From contig JAQFVV010001024.1 of NCBI GenBank assembly GCA_028023455.1, positions 12,501 to 76,500 of the forward strand: DNA of 64,000 bases, in the 5' to 3' direction. Below the pieces are notes generated by a model. That model was not told the origin of the DNA, did not search any database, and saw nothing but the letters and a program-made list of their open reading frames with translations. This DNA comes from Epiperipatus broadwayi. Its lineage: Eukaryota; Onychophora; Udeonychophora; Euonychophora; Peripatidae. The translations under genes and the position numbers were made by a program. Below, one piece after another: positions 1 through 13,745 of the stretch (the stretch's first letter is position 1; every line of letters starts with the position of its first letter).

Positions 1-545
1 TAATCCCTCTTTAAAGTAAGTAAAATATTGATGTATCTGGAAAATACTATAGCATATAGAATAAAAAATAATCATATCTCAGGACTTTTGAATCAAAATT
101 TATTTGTGCATGTGTTGGAATAAACAAATATAACAACTTTTATGTGTGGCTAGTGTATACATATTAGCTTTTCGCAATCCATATATCAAATCTTACGTTA
201 TTCAGGGTTTTAAAATATTTAAGCTTAAAAATAAGGCTCTTAAAATTTTATTCTTCAACTGTAAATCTTTATCATCAATATGACTAAATAACATATGGTG
301 TTTTATTGTTTCCAAACCATATCTTTTAGCACTTACTCATAACTATTTAATTTATGTGGGCTAGGATTAAAGATCAATATCATTCACAGCAATTTCAAAA
401 CAGTGTTTTTAAATAAAACTACTACAATAATATTACGTGAATGAATTTATTTATTAGATGATAAATGTCTAAATAATGAAAGTTGAAAGCTAGATAATTT
501 AACAAATAAAAAAATAATTTATTTATAGAAAAAATGATATGTAAT
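1..545. other. AT-rich intergenic DNA
   Basis: No reading frame, RNA gene or repeat was recognised here. The sequence is plain AT-rich DNA leading into a trinucleotide array. Confidence 0.5.
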
Positions 546-1130
<585 letters not shown>

Positions 1131-1775
1131 TATTTTTTCAGCACTCCAGCAATAAATAATTTTCAGTGGAAGATTATAACAATTTCTCCTATAGAAAGGA
1201 AATTGCATGTATTTCTCTGTCTAGTGGAACAAAATAGGAAATTGATGACGGTTGTTGTATATTAATAATGAAAACTTAAGTATTAATAATTATTATGTTA
1301 ACAAAAAAAAACAACTATATTTTATATGATCACTAGGAACAATTGCCCACTAGATAGATATTTTTCTGATATAAATCTTAGTAATTCATTTGATGTAGAA
1401 TATTTATTCTATTATAAAATCATATAAAGATGTGACATTATCTTGAGTAATATGCGGATTAAGTAATATGCTTACCAAAAATAACATTTATGAATAAAAT
1501 TGTAACATATGTTGTTAGGAACTTTTCTCTACTAAATGATATTATTTATATGTAAATCTTATTGCCACAAATATAATATAAATGTACAAATATTATTTGT
1601 ACTATCTTTCATGTGCATATATTTATAAAACTTTATTATAACTTTACAAAGTATTTTTCAAACTATATATCTATAATCAAATACACATACTCTTAGATAG
1701 CAGATAATCATAACAAAATCAATTAAAATTTAGAGATCAATAAAACATATGATATATATATATTCTGACCTCCAT
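1131..1775. other. AT-rich intergenic DNA
   Basis: No gene or recognisable element is visible between the TAG array and the GC-richer patch at 1.78 kb. Confidence 0.45.
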
Positions 1776-1779
1776 AACG

Positions 1780-1925
1780 TATCGCGCCCCTAAAGTTGGG
1801 CCGTGACAATCTGCCCTCTCACTCTGTTGTGTAACTATGTACACATCAAGCCCACCATGTTACGCCACAATCTACCCTTTCACCCTACGTGTAATTACGT
1901 GTATATGTGTACTCCACTTCCCCCA
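1780..1925. repeat. GC-richer patch with a two-copy imperfect tandem duplication
   Basis: This 150-bp patch is clearly richer in G and C than its surroundings. Two related segments follow each other: one begins near 1806 with CAATCTGCCCTCTCAC, the other near 1867 with CAATCTACCCTTTCACC. Both continue into a GTGTAA-TACGTGTA-like stretch. The left edge, read on the minus strand, starts TGTCACGGCCC, a form common at LTR ends. It may therefore be a fragment of an LTR element, but no partner LTR is visible. Confidence 0.35.
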
Positions 1926-1954
1926 AAATAAATAATATAACATAGTGAAAATCG

Positions 1955-2445
1955 CCTAACCGGGTTCTAGCTCTAATAATTAATGAGATATTCAATTAAA
2001 TGCTTTACTAGCTCAAATTTCTTAAAAGTAACTTAGGTTCTGTTTTAAACTAACTCAAATAACTATTTCAGAATTCATGAGACTAGAAGTGGAAATAAAG
2101 GGTGACAAAGTAGATTACATTGAGATAATATCCCATAGGATACCACCTCAATGGCATAAGAACACTATCCCCTTTTATACTACTATTACATATAGTAACT
2201 ACATAGTATTCTTATGACTTCTGCAACTTCTAATCACTAAGACTCATTTAACAATTAGAGTATCAATCTTTTATCGATAATAACAATAATAGTAATTATC
2301 TAGCTCCAATGAAATAATCCCAGGTTCTTAAATTTATTCAAGGTTAAATTAAAATAAGGTAGCAAAATATGATAAGGGATTTTGTGTCATAATTTACTAC
2401 TCTGAAATTAGATTAATAATAAAACAATAATAATAATAATAATCA
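1955..2445 (+). repeat. TAA-tailed dispersed repeat, copy 1
   Basis: This segment shares ordered blocks with 56578-57130: a TAACCGG motif near its start, then CATAAGAACACTATCC, then an ATTCTTA-A block, a TCCCAGGTT or TCTCAGGTT block, a GAGATTTT or GGGATTTT block, and an AAT-trinucleotide tail. Shared order plus a tail suggests a diverged retroposon of about 0.5 kb, such as a SINE or LINE 3' end. The copies are old and no coding sequence is seen. Confidence 0.4.
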
Positions 2446-5400
2446 CAATCTTCATTGTTTAATCTAACTAGTACAGCTTTTCTTTTATCGCAAATTTATA
2501 ACTGTAATAAATTAGTTAATAATCTAATATCCTCCTGTTTTTTTTATCTTTACGTAATAAAATAAATTAATAAGTGGCAGTGTTTAGATAATCTGATAAA
2601 TGAAGCAAGTGGCAACTAATAGCATACAATTTAGCAAATCATTATGACAATGGGTTTATGACCAGTAACGCAATGCAATTTTATAATTATTCAATTACAA
2701 AAAAACATCAATAAATATTTAAGATTAAATATACTTCTCTATTTATATTTTGTGCAAACAATTATATACTTAGTTTAATGACGGTAAACATACCCTGTGA
2801 ATTCATGCAATGATGTAGAGAAACAAAACTCAGACACAAGTTTTAATAAACAAATTTTAGAATTTTATTAACAACAATCAAAATTAAGATAAAACAAACA
2901 AATCTATTTACATTTATTTACATGGGATATCCTCATTTTTTTCTTTATGCTACAATAGTTGAATTATACATTTTTAGATTTCTTTTATAGCTAATTTAAA
3001 TTATTATACCTTTTATAAGTTATTTATTTATTTCTCATTAGGTTTATTATATTACTTATTTTAACTATTTTATGGGTAATACTATTCTTTACCTTTCAAT
3101 ATTAAAGTTACAGTATTATAAATTATATATGTGGATAAACATCATTTATAAACATTATAAATTTACAATCAATATGGTTTTTCCTTTAAAAACAATTACA
3201 TTTATTGTAACTCTATATAAGTCACTCTGCATATTGTTCAAATATTATTACTACCTATAACATTTGTTCTCTAATGCTCGTAAACTCTAATACATTTATT
3301 CTATAAGCCATACTCATGTATAATGCCATAACATGGGTTTAATTATCACCTATTTCAGTTTCACATATATTATAATTATCAAATGTTATTATATTCTTTA
3401 AATATGCAATACTTATATTTTTAAATACAATCAACAATAAAAAAAATGTTAAATTATATTTCATATTTTTTGTATATTTCTATTTGGATATATTTTTTTT
3501 TATAAAATTATAGTTCATTTCTTAAAAATTAAAATAATTCTCTGACTCCTTCCTTTCTTAGGATATCTGCATCTCTCTTTCAATAATCATACTCTACTCT
3601 TCATTAATAATTAACTATTCTTATTTCAAATAACAGCATGACATACATTCTAAAATATCTATTGTTTCTTTTCAACATACTTATCAAATAACGATGTAGT
3701 TGCAAGAAATACAGATAAAGATAGCGAAAGATGTATAGGATATTGGGAAGATAGATAGATAACTTATCAAAATATATACTTCAAAATGTATGGAACAGTG
3801 TGAATAGATCTGACATTCATTGTCTAATAACCCTGGCGATAAGCATGATGTGGCAGCTATTTACTCAGCTTTACCAAACATCTAATAAGATTCACAAGAA
3901 AGATAAAAATACCACTGTCCATGACATGTGTAACAGTCATAGGGCTTTGTTAACTACGCTGATTACCATCTTAAACTACTTATTATTTCATTCCCTGTAG
4001 CATCCTAGTTTTAAATACATCCTCTTGGTTTACGAATCTCCACGTACTACCAAGTCACTACCCAAACTATCTCTCAAGATTTTTACTGTATCCAACATCG
4101 ATAAAACTAACTACCTTTTAAAACAATAAACAAAATTCACTAATATAAAACATTTCCCTATTCCATAAGAACAATTTGTCTTGCTTTATTACACTGTAGG
4201 TTCAACATCTACGTTTTGTTAAAATACCACTTAAATATCCCAATCAGAAAAATTAACAGAAAATATGACATAACCATCGGTTATATTGAACTATATTAAT
4301 AACACATAAAATGTTTATCATATGCATATTTTTAAAAAATCTAATCACATCTCAAAGTGTTTTAGAGTGTTGTTTTTCAAAATGCATTTTACAATAATTA
4401 TAACAATAAAACTTTTGCACTACGTTCATTCGATTCACAGCTGATCTAAATAAATAAAACATACATTATATCATTAATAACCATAAAATGTACCAAAATT
4501 ATCTTTACCTTCCTATTAGAGTTCGTAGTAGGTTTCTTTCTCCTTGAGCATCGCAAATATACAAAATTTCCACACACATACAATTTTATTTGAACATTCA
4601 AAATCACAACGTGTTATTTTATATAATGTTATATTGCGAATTAATGTATTTGTTTCCCTATCGCTATCTAAAACTTAATGTTTAACTTAGATTAATAAAG
4701 AAAATAATTTAAACCATAATCACATATTTTTCTGGTGGTAAATCTTGGTTAGTCCCATAATATTTATTATTTCTTCTTTGTCCGAATGTTCTTCTTTCGG
4801 CTTATTAAAGTTTTAAAATAAATTACTTCATTTAGCAAACTGTTTAGACGATCTTTAGTTTTAATGTTTAATTCAAAATTATTAAAAAACATTTTATTTA
4901 GTTATCCCACGAAGCTTTTAATGTTCGGGCGAATATTACCTCGGCGCGTTGATGCATCTTTATTTCTAGCTGAACGACAATTATTTAATCATTACGGTAC
5001 CAATTGCGTTCTCCATGGATCCAATTTTTATATTTATTTCTCTGTAAAATATTTTTTTCTTCTTTAGGCAAGTATTTTCCCTGGTAAATTTTATTTTCAT
5101 TCATTATTAATTTATATACAACATTTTCGATCTTTAACTATTTCTATAGTATTTGCTCCAGTCATCTTAAAGAAAGCAATTCTAATTCTTTCAATAATAA
5201 AAATTATTTTTGTCCATTTATTCTTATACGAATAATACTTATTATTATTTTTCATTCTATTCATTAACTTTGCGCACAATGTCCTTTCATTAATTTTATA
5301 CGCACGAAAGCAGTTTTCATAGTAATACACTATATAAACTATATCAACGAATAACATTAACATTTTTGGAATATTATAAAATTTATAACTTGGTTTTAAT

Positions 5401-7860
5401 AATCTATCCATTTTTTTATTGAAAATTCAGATTGTATTTATAATAGAATCCACTGGCAGGTTACTGTGGAATTAGTGAAACATTGTTATGAGAACTTTTT
5501 TAAAATTTTATTCTTAGATTCTCTTCGGAAGATTTTAAATTGTCAGATAGTTTCTTTCAAATATATTTATTAAAGTTATAATAAAATTGACTAATAAATT
5601 GAAGAAAGAAAGAAATTTTAAAGAGCTTAAAATTTTACCTCTGCTCTGGAGTCAACACATTTTTGTTCTCCTCGTTTATACAATTAATTGGCGTGATTTC
5701 TGTTGTCTGCCAAGATCTATCTTTTTATTGGTCAATCCCTACTTTGGTTTATAGACAATTTCTAAAGTTTTAAAATCGTGACGTAATAGACTTAAATATT
5801 AACCTATTATTATTTTTAAATTAATTATTATCTATTACAATTTAATTATTTTTAAAATAATTTTGAAACAATAATTAATAAAGATGTATAATCTTATTTT
5901 TTTTTATTATAATGTGTGACAATTCCATCCAGTTCCATAATATACTATTTAAATATTTTAATTGTTGGTATTAATTTAAACTAGTGCTTATATATTGAAT
6001 ATTCCAGACAGTCACGTAGACATTTCCGGTGGTTAGTCTAGTTTTATCTGTTTTAATAAATTTGCTACTTATATTATTTAAAATGATTATATAAAATTTT
6101 GAAAAATAATTTAGAAAAATATGGAACTAGATGCAATCCTCACCATCACAATACTTATTATTAAATATATTACATTAACCCTTTATTGCCTAACCATAGT
6201 TTATAATTTTAAATACTATATAATATTAATTTTAAAATTTTTTAGTAATTGACCATTTATAACCATCATTGACCTATAGAAAAGGGCACAATATATATAT
6301 ATATACACTCTTATATCTTTGTTGTGGGCAATAATAATTAAAATTAATTAACAACCTCACTCTAAACAAATTGCACACACTAAAGATATCAATACTAAAA
6401 TTATAACTGTATAATTCAAAGTATATTACCTGTTTCATTTTTTACTCATGCTTTCTTCTTTTCAGAACTTTATCATAACAAAGGAACTGTATATAATACT
6501 AAATAAAAACAAATATCTTTTTAAGCCTAAAATTGACAATTTTTTTTTTTTATTTTCAGCATTTTATCCAGGCTAAATCTTTTAGAAGGGTTTTTTTTTT
6601 TTTTTAAAAAAAAAAAAAGATTAAATTTTTGGTGCTTCAGGGGTAAATACAATAGATGCAGAGAAATTTAAATCTCAGGGAACAAGTAAATGATAATGAA
6701 ATTTTACCTTTTGAATAAACTCATTAAAATAGGTAATTTAAATATTCCATAAAATTATAACAATTTGTTTTTCTACATTTGTCTAGGTGTGTAGCTGATA
6801 ATTAGTAGCTTGACATCAAATTCACTACTCTTAGCATATCTTTAGAAATTTATTTAGAAAAAAAAATTAAAAACTGGTTTATAAAAATATCCAATACAAA
6901 TGTATTTAGTCAATAATTTCTTCAATATTTGTTTTGATTATTTTAGCCAACAAATATTCAACTTGTTAGCATTCCTGACTAGTTAACATTTTTTTTTCAT
7001 TTTTGAAAAAAATATTTAAATTTTCTTTTGTTCATGCATTGTACCATAAATATAATTTTTTTTCATAGGTTTTAGTTAAACACTTGGGACAATTTAGATT
7101 CAACATGAATTTTCCAAAATGGAGCAAATGATTTGTAAGACCAATAATTCCATACTCAATCAATAATCAATATGATAAAATTTAAACAATTACCATTAGT
7201 AGTTAATCAGCAAAGGATTAGCAATAAACATGAGAGATTGTTCTCATACATATCTATTTATAGGTTTTAACAATGTGAGCAAATTTATCACAATCTTCTC
7301 TCAAATTTATATTTTTTCGCAATTTATGTGAATGTTTCCTGCACTAAGTATTGGGATGATATTCTTGCAGATGTCTTTAGAAAAAAGTTCAATGTCCTTA
7401 TAATAAAATTACTTTAAAATTATAAATAACATTTTTAACTGTCTTTAAATAAAATATTATTTACCTCAATAAAATTAAATATGAAAACCATGATAAAAAC
7501 ATAAATATTTGTATGACAGATTTCAAAATAAATAAAATTGTTTTTATTTAATGTTTTTATAATAATTGAAATTTTATATTGATATTTTATTAAAAAAAAT
7601 AGGACACCTTTATTATATTACAAAAAACATAAACATATGTGTGAACAAATGTAATACATATTAAACATGTATACAATATATATTTTATTAGTATATTTCT
7701 CCTTATAAAAGTTAAAACTGTGTGTTTGTATACTTAAATATTAAATAAAAAAAAACATGATATTTAAAATTGCTACAAGAATTTTAAACACTAAGAAAAT
7801 AAGTGAAGACATCTTGCATTTGTAAATTTTCCTTTATAAAATAGCGAGATTAATAATCTT
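2446..7860. other. AT-rich DNA without recognisable genes
   Basis: The stretch holds only short reading frames of low complexity, homopolymer runs and a T-run joined to an A-run near 6591-6619. The part from about 4.5 to 5.8 kb has more CpG and GC than its surroundings and a CCAAT/CRE-like cluster, listed separately. I could support no exon. Confidence 0.4.
5640..5800. promoter_or_regulatory. possible promoter-like segment (ATTGG and TGACGTAA motifs)
   Basis: A less AT-rich segment contains ATTGGTCAATC (inverted CCAAT box) near 5738 and CGTGACGTAAT (CRE-like) near 5777. Together these resemble a metazoan promoter-proximal cluster. No first exon or TATA box is clear on either side, so this is only a candidate. 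Confidence 0.12.
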
Positions 7861-7874
7861 AATATTACTTTAGT

Positions 7875-7930
7875 AATATTAACAACAATAACAACATCAA
7901 CAACAATAATAATAATGATGATGATGATGG
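7875..7930. repeat. AAC/AAT/GAT compound microsatellite
   Basis: AACAACAATAACAAC units pass into AAT and then into GATGATGATGATG. Confidence 0.85.
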
Positions 7931-8046
7931 GCTCAGCATAAATATGTATACTGGATATCATTTATTTTTTTCACTTGTATGTGGTCCTTTGTATTGGTCT
8001 TATAAGAGAGAGTGGAATGATAGAGGGAGCTTGAAAGTCTGAGTAG

Positions 8047-8447
8047 ATGGAGCTTTACCAATAGCCCACTATCAAGCTTAGTTCACATAATTACTGAGAG
8101 AGAGAGAATTAAATATCTCTTTCAAAATTGTCTCCAACCTTTAAACCATGGTTTCAGGCTAATTGACCCACGTCAGTAAAGGGCAGGAAGACTAGAAACT
8201 AGATCTAATTTTCAGCTCTACTAAACAGTATTTGTGAAACTTATTTCTATCAGTTTGAAAGCACAAATTTTTCCGATACGTAAATATCTTCAAATCCAGC
8301 CAAACAAACTAGATAGCAATATGGGTCAGAATTCAGTTCAGTTTCACCATATAGTATTAAGCCTCTGCAATCTATAATATTGCAAAAACCTTCAAGTGTG
8401 TATTTATGATAAACAAAACAAGTTATATATTTCATAACTTGCTAGAT
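8047..8447 (-). repeat. 412-420 bp repeat unit, inverted copy
   Basis: This block is the reverse complement of the unit repeated at 8448-8701 and 9392-10310, for example AGCTTTACCAATAGCCCACT against GTGGGCTATTGGTAAAGCT. It lies head to head with the next copy, so the array starts with a palindromic junction near 8447. The 61-residue frame across it has no family resemblance and is treated as chance. Confidence 0.85.
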
Positions 8448-8701
8448 CTATATAGCTATCTAGTTTGTTTGGCTGGATTTGAATATATTTACGTATCAGA
8501 AAAATTCATGCTTTCAAACTGATAGAAATAAGTTTCACAAATACTGTTTAGTAGAGCTGGAATTTAGATCTAGATTCTAGTCTTCCTGCTCTTTACTGAC
8601 TGTGGGTCAATTAGCCCAAAACCATGGTTTAAAGTTTGGAGACAATTTTTAAAGAGATATTTAATTCTGTCTCTCTCAGTATTTAGGTGAACTAAGCTTG
8701 A
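8448..8701 (+). repeat. 412-420 bp repeat unit, partial direct copy
   Basis: The copy begins at the internal block CTATCTAGTTTGTTTGG and runs to AACTAAGCTTGAT, where a LINE fragment interrupts the array. About 150 bp of the unit's start are missing. Confidence 0.85.
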
Positions 8702-9391
8702 TGTGATGTATTTGGCTTCTTCTTAGATGAAGTCAAGAATATCTCAGCAATTATGCCCAGACAAACCTGTTAGCCATTTTATTCTCCATTCCCCACTCTT
8801 AATTCTTCCCATATTCTGTCCCATCCCATTTCCACAACATAAACTTTGTCTACTCTATGGCCTTTATATCTAAATCCCCCTTATCTCTTCGCAAACCCAA
8901 CATAAAAACTAATAACTCACTTTCTGTATAGTCACTTTGTTCATGTCTATCCTTCCATAACTTCATTATCTGTAGTCTTTCTGCTTTCAAGCATTTACAT
9001 TCAATCAAGAGGTGCCTAATATTTTCTATACCTTCCTTACACAATCTGCACACTAAATTATCCATGGTTTTCCATTTACATGTATATTTTCTTGTTGCTA
9101 AAGATCCTGTTCAAGCCTTAAATAATAAACTACTTTCCTTACTATTATCATAAATTAACTCTCATCCAATATTCCATTTACTTCTATATATATTTAAACT
9201 CTTCTTTCCCTCTATACTAGTTCTCCATCTCTCCAACTTCCTATTTTTTATTAATGCTTCTATTCTTTTATCCCATTCCTTACCACTATAACACTCAACA
9301 ATCCTCCTAACACAATCATCCCACCTTTTATACAAGTATACTGATATAAATTCTTTATCCAAATCTTTTGCATACTGCATTACCTTTTTTG
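8702..9391 (-). mobile_element. 3' end of a non-LTR retrotransposon (ORF2 C-terminal fragment)
   Basis: Two minus-strand frames (9380-9162 and 9065-8850) lie in one frame, separated by stop codons. The second encodes CRLCKEGIENIRHLLIEC, the C-X2-C-X8-H-X4-C zinc motif seen at the C-terminus of many LINE ORF2 proteins. The segment between contains SLLFKA and TGSLATRKYTCKWK, typical of the region before that finger. RT and endonuclease domains are absent, as expected for a 5'-truncated copy. It sits between GCTTGAT and AGTGGGC of the tandem repeat and so splits a unit. The clade cannot be fixed from this piece. Confidence 0.7.
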
Positions 9392-10310
9392 AGAGTGGGC
9401 TATTGGTAAAGCTCCATCTAGTAACATAAAATGCAAGCTATAGCAAGTTATGGAATATATAACTTGTTTTGTTTATCATAAATACAACCTTGAAGGTCTT
9501 TGCAATGATATAGATTGCAGAGGCTTTTACTATATGGTGAAACTGAACTGAATTCATAACCATATAGCTATCTAGTTTGTTTGGATGGATTTGAAAGATA
9601 TTTACATATTGGAAAAATCCATGCTTTCAAACTGATAGAAATAAGTTTCACAAATACTGTTTAGTAGATCTGGAATTTAGATCTAGTTTTCCTGTCCTTT
9701 ACTGACGTGGGTCAATTAGCTCGAAACCATGGTTTAAAGGTTGGAGACAATTTTGAAAGAGATATTTAATTCTGTCTCTCTCAGTATTTATGTGAACTAA
9801 GCTTGATAGTGAGCTACTGATAAAGCTCCAACTAGTAACATAAAATGCAAGCTATAGCAAGTTACGAAATATATAACTTGTTTTGTTTATCATAAATACA
9901 ACCTTGAAGGTTTTTGCAATGATATAGATTGCAGAGGCTTTTACTATATGGTGAAACTGAACTAAATTCAGACCCATATAGCAATCTAGTTTGTTTGGCT
10001 GGATTTGAAGATATTTATGTATCGGAGAAATTTGTGCTTTCAAACTGATAGAAATAAGTTTCACAAATACTGTTTAGTAGAGCTGGAATTTAGATCTAGT
10101 TTCTAGTCTTCCTGCCCTTTACTGATGTGGGTCAATTAGCCCAAAACCATGGTTTAAAAGTTGGAGACAATTTTGAAAGAGATATTTAATTCTGTCTCTC
10201 TCAGTATTTATGTGAAATAATCTTGATAGTGGGCTATTGGTAAAGCTCCATCTAGTAACATAAAATGCAAGCTATAGCAAGTTATGAAATATATAACTTG
10301 TTTTGTTTAA
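9392..10310 (+). repeat. tandem array of the 412-420 bp repeat
   Basis: Two near-complete direct units start at about 9394 and 9806, and a partial third at 10226. Each opens with TAGTGGGCTATTGGTAAAG or a close variant and includes AACTTGTTTTGTTTATCATA, CTAGTTTGTTTGG and the TCTGTCTCTCTCAGTATTTA block. The last unit is cut off after about 85 bp and runs into a TA dinucleotide run. The family was not recognised. Confidence 0.9.
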
Positions 10311-10433
10311 TATATATATATATATAAGATAGTTGTTTATCTTATCATGCGGGATAAAGAATTTTTTATATCGTTATCTACTGTAACATGCCATTATAAT
10401 ATATCTATGTTTCTTAAGATATTCAAAATTTAA

Positions 10434-10479
10434 TTATTTTACCCTACTATATATATATATATATAGTAGGGTAAAATAA

Positions 10480-10480
<1 letters not shown>
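10434..10480. repeat. AT-centred hairpin
   Basis: The arm TTATTTTACCCTACTA (10434-10449) is followed by an AT run and then by its exact reverse complement at 10464-10479. A longer AT run follows on the right. Confidence 0.9.
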
Positions 10481-10510
<30 letters not shown>

Positions 10511-10516
<6 letters not shown>

Positions 10517-13415
10517 TATATATATTGTACCTAAGTGAAACTTCACTTGGTCCCAATAGTTGCTAGATCTTATATTAGCTTAACCATTGTTTTAAAAATA
10601 ATAATGATAAAAAAATAAAGAAAAAAATTATTAATTAATGAATAGGATGTAATAATAATTGGTAATATTGTGATATTTAATAAATTTTATATAATTATGT
10701 GTGCAAAGTAAGTCACATATTAGTAATTAGTTTGTTTGATATGTAAGATAGCATTTTTTTCATAATAAATATTTAAGTTAGTATTTAATATAATAATAGA
10801 TTATGTTATATGTGTCATGAAATAACTTTTCTTGTATTTATTTCTAGTTTATAGCTAATAATTGAGCTAATATTATAAATAACATAAATAATATCAAATT
10901 GATTTAAAATTAATCTGTAGTTTTATTAAAGCAGTCAAATAATAATTTAATCTTTAAATTAAATTAGCATTAACCTGTTAAGTTACTTTTAATAAAATAG
11001 TCTTTAATATTTTTTATTTGTAGTCATTAAAAAGTTATAATGAACTAGTGATGGTCAAGTTAGGATCATCCCTGTATGTGTGCATGCAAAGAGATGTAAG
11101 AAGTAAATGAATAAATAATTCGCTATGATATTAAAAACAAGAAAACAAATGAATGAATAAAATCATTATAATTAAATATTTAAAAGGTCTATTGATAAAT
11201 GAGATTGGTTTTAATTTTATATCAGTATTTCTATTTTTATTTTTTATGTAATACATTTTTTAATTATCAAGATTACATAAGAACTAAGTATTAACATTTG
11301 ATTTAAAGTCATTAACCTAAGTGATATTTGAACATTTAGATCAAACTGATGACATTTATCAATCAATTAATTTTCCAGCTGATTTTAAAAAGAATTACAG
11401 TTAAAAAAAGAATAAGTTATGTTATTGGTTGTTTAAAAGAAATTAACATGAAAATTTTGGGAGACAAAATAGAAATAATACTTATAAAAAGAAAAGTTTT
11501 AGGGTGTGTTGTTGTTGTGTGTTGTTGAAGAGCTGAATCCTCAAGTTTTTCTGAAATATTTCTTCTTAAAAATAAGTTGTAATTATTTTAAAGTTTATTA
11601 TTTTCTAACAAAAGTATTGTAAATTATAAATTTAATTATTTCAAGACTGCAATGAATGACTGCTAAAGGATTAGGTAACCCATTTTCTTGCCATTGTCTT
11701 TCAGTTAACTCTCTTACAAGCTATCATAAAAATGTTAAATAGAAATTTTATTCATGCTATCTTTACGACTAATGACTTAAATTATATCTTCAGTGAAATG
11801 AATTTACAATATAGGCAGATAATATATTTATGGCTAAATGTCTTTTATTTTGCCAAACTTTCTAATCTAAATATATTCAGTTATTATTTAAGTAGAATAA
11901 AATTTAAATGAAGAAAATTTAAAAAAAAAAAGCAAAAAAACATGTGTAGTGACTTAATGATAGATTTTTAAAATCTTCAATATTCTTGTTATAATTTTAT
12001 TTATAGATGATTTTAAGTTCCAATATTATATTAATAATGCCTGGTATTAATTAAAAGATATTATTTGTTATGTTAATTATGTGCTTGAAAAATAGTTTTA
12101 TAAAAATATTTTGCACTGCAATTATTTAAGAATGAACTTTTATATGTTAAATGTTAAAGTATAGTTATAATGAACTGGAAAATATTTGCTTATATCTATA
12201 TGTAAAATTGTAATAGTTTATTCTAACTCATTAAACAGATAGTATTTTCTACTTATAAAATGCTCCCACTCTTATTTTAACAAGAGTAGAGAAAAAATAT
12301 TTAGAAGCATCTTAAAAATATTGTATGCGAGTTGATTTTAAAAGGAAAAAAACTGCTTCAAAATGTGTTCTTTAAAAAAAGAATATAAAAAATGGAATGA
12401 AATTGAAGCTGTATTATTGTCTAAGTAAATGCGGGATCTTATAATGATATTATCAACTGAATAATTTGTTTTACTTTCCATTCTATTGCCGGCTCATTCT
12501 TCTCATTTTTTTTATTAGTATTAGTATCATGTTTTATTATATTGCTTATTTGGATTAAAGATCTCTTTAAAGGAAGAATTGCATTAACTTTAAAGAACTA
12601 TTGAATATGTTTTGTTGGAAATTTTTGCCATATATAAATTAAATGTTTTGACCAGAAGCTTCATGCCATCAGATAAAGTCTTCAATAAATAATATACATG
12701 TATTTAACAGAAAAGCCAATATGGAGGAAGCTGAATCTATGAACTAAAGTTATTGTATTTTTATTTTGTTTGTTTTATTGGTTTAAAAAAAATGAAAAAT
12801 ATTTATGCAATATATACTTTATAAATATGTGTAATACTGTTGGTATAAATATGTAGGTAATTTAATTTATATAATCTTAGTCTTAATGGGTTTATTAGAA
12901 TGAGTAGACATTCTACCATTCTCAAGTAATATTAATATTATTATTATATTTGATAAGTGTTTCACAAGTTAACATATATTTTAATAATTTTTATCCCTTC
13001 AGATGTTAATATCTCAATCTAAGCTCATTTATATGTGTGGTATTTCACTCAGTTTTATGTAAATCAGCCAAAAAGCATTATCAGAGGGTTTTCCACTCAT
13101 TTGTTTTATAAATGCTTTCTTAATAATAACCACAAATATTTTTATTTATGCATTAAAATTAATTTACTCACACTTAATGTCCAGCAGCCACTATATTTTG
13201 ATATTTAATATTTTATTATGTGTGCATTGTACCTTTGCCTAATAGTTTTATATGCATTTATTTTTTAAGTAATTCTTATATAATCAGTTGACATAGTTTG
13301 CATTTTTGGTTCTGACATTGAGTATATGCATTGTATTTTAAAATTCTTATTGATAACTTAGTCAGTTAAAGTGATGTTTATATCTTATTATTAGTTAAGT
13401 GTTGGTTAGCCTCAT
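10511..13415. other. AT-rich DNA without recognisable genes
   Basis: No coding frame or repeat family was recognised in this 2.9-kb stretch. Confidence 0.45.
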
Positions 13416-13419
13416 AAAG

Positions 13420-13745
13420 CAAAGCTTTTTTTGTATTATTAGTATGCCTGATGGTGTACACAAGGTCATCCTTCCTTATTTTATTGCTTTTCCATGAGGT
13501 GATAGTGCTCATCCACATAATGATTGTAATCACATGTTTTAAAAGTATTTAGATCCCATGGATAGGATCATACTTTCCTGGCATGTCTTTCCTTTTCCTG
13601 ATGTGCTGAGACAAGATCGAGGCATCCTCTCATTTTTGCCTCAAGATAGGTATTTTTGAAAGCCACCACCTTCTTAGGAATTTGTTCAGCTCTGCAGAGC
13701 ATATGTGTATCACTCATCATCACATTCTATTTCCACCACAGTAGG
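13420..13745 (-). pseudogene. broken coding remnant of unknown family
   Basis: This patch is richer in GC than its flanks. On the minus strand one frame stays open for about 55 codons, with a balanced composition that includes AEQIPKKVVAFKNTYLEAKM and CLDLVSAHQEKERHARK. After a stop it continues in the same frame with CDYNHYVDEHYHLMEKQ. That composition is unlike the lysine/asparagine/isoleucine frames of the surrounding DNA, which suggests a former exon or a transposon ORF. I do not recognise the family. Alternatives are a degraded host retrocopy or an unidentified DNA transposon. Confidence 0.3.

Noticed and set aside
5112-5411. 99-residue minus-strand frame in the CpG-richer region
   Set aside because: It is Lys/Asn/Tyr/Ile-rich, as expected from AT-rich DNA, with no recognisable domain and no splice context.
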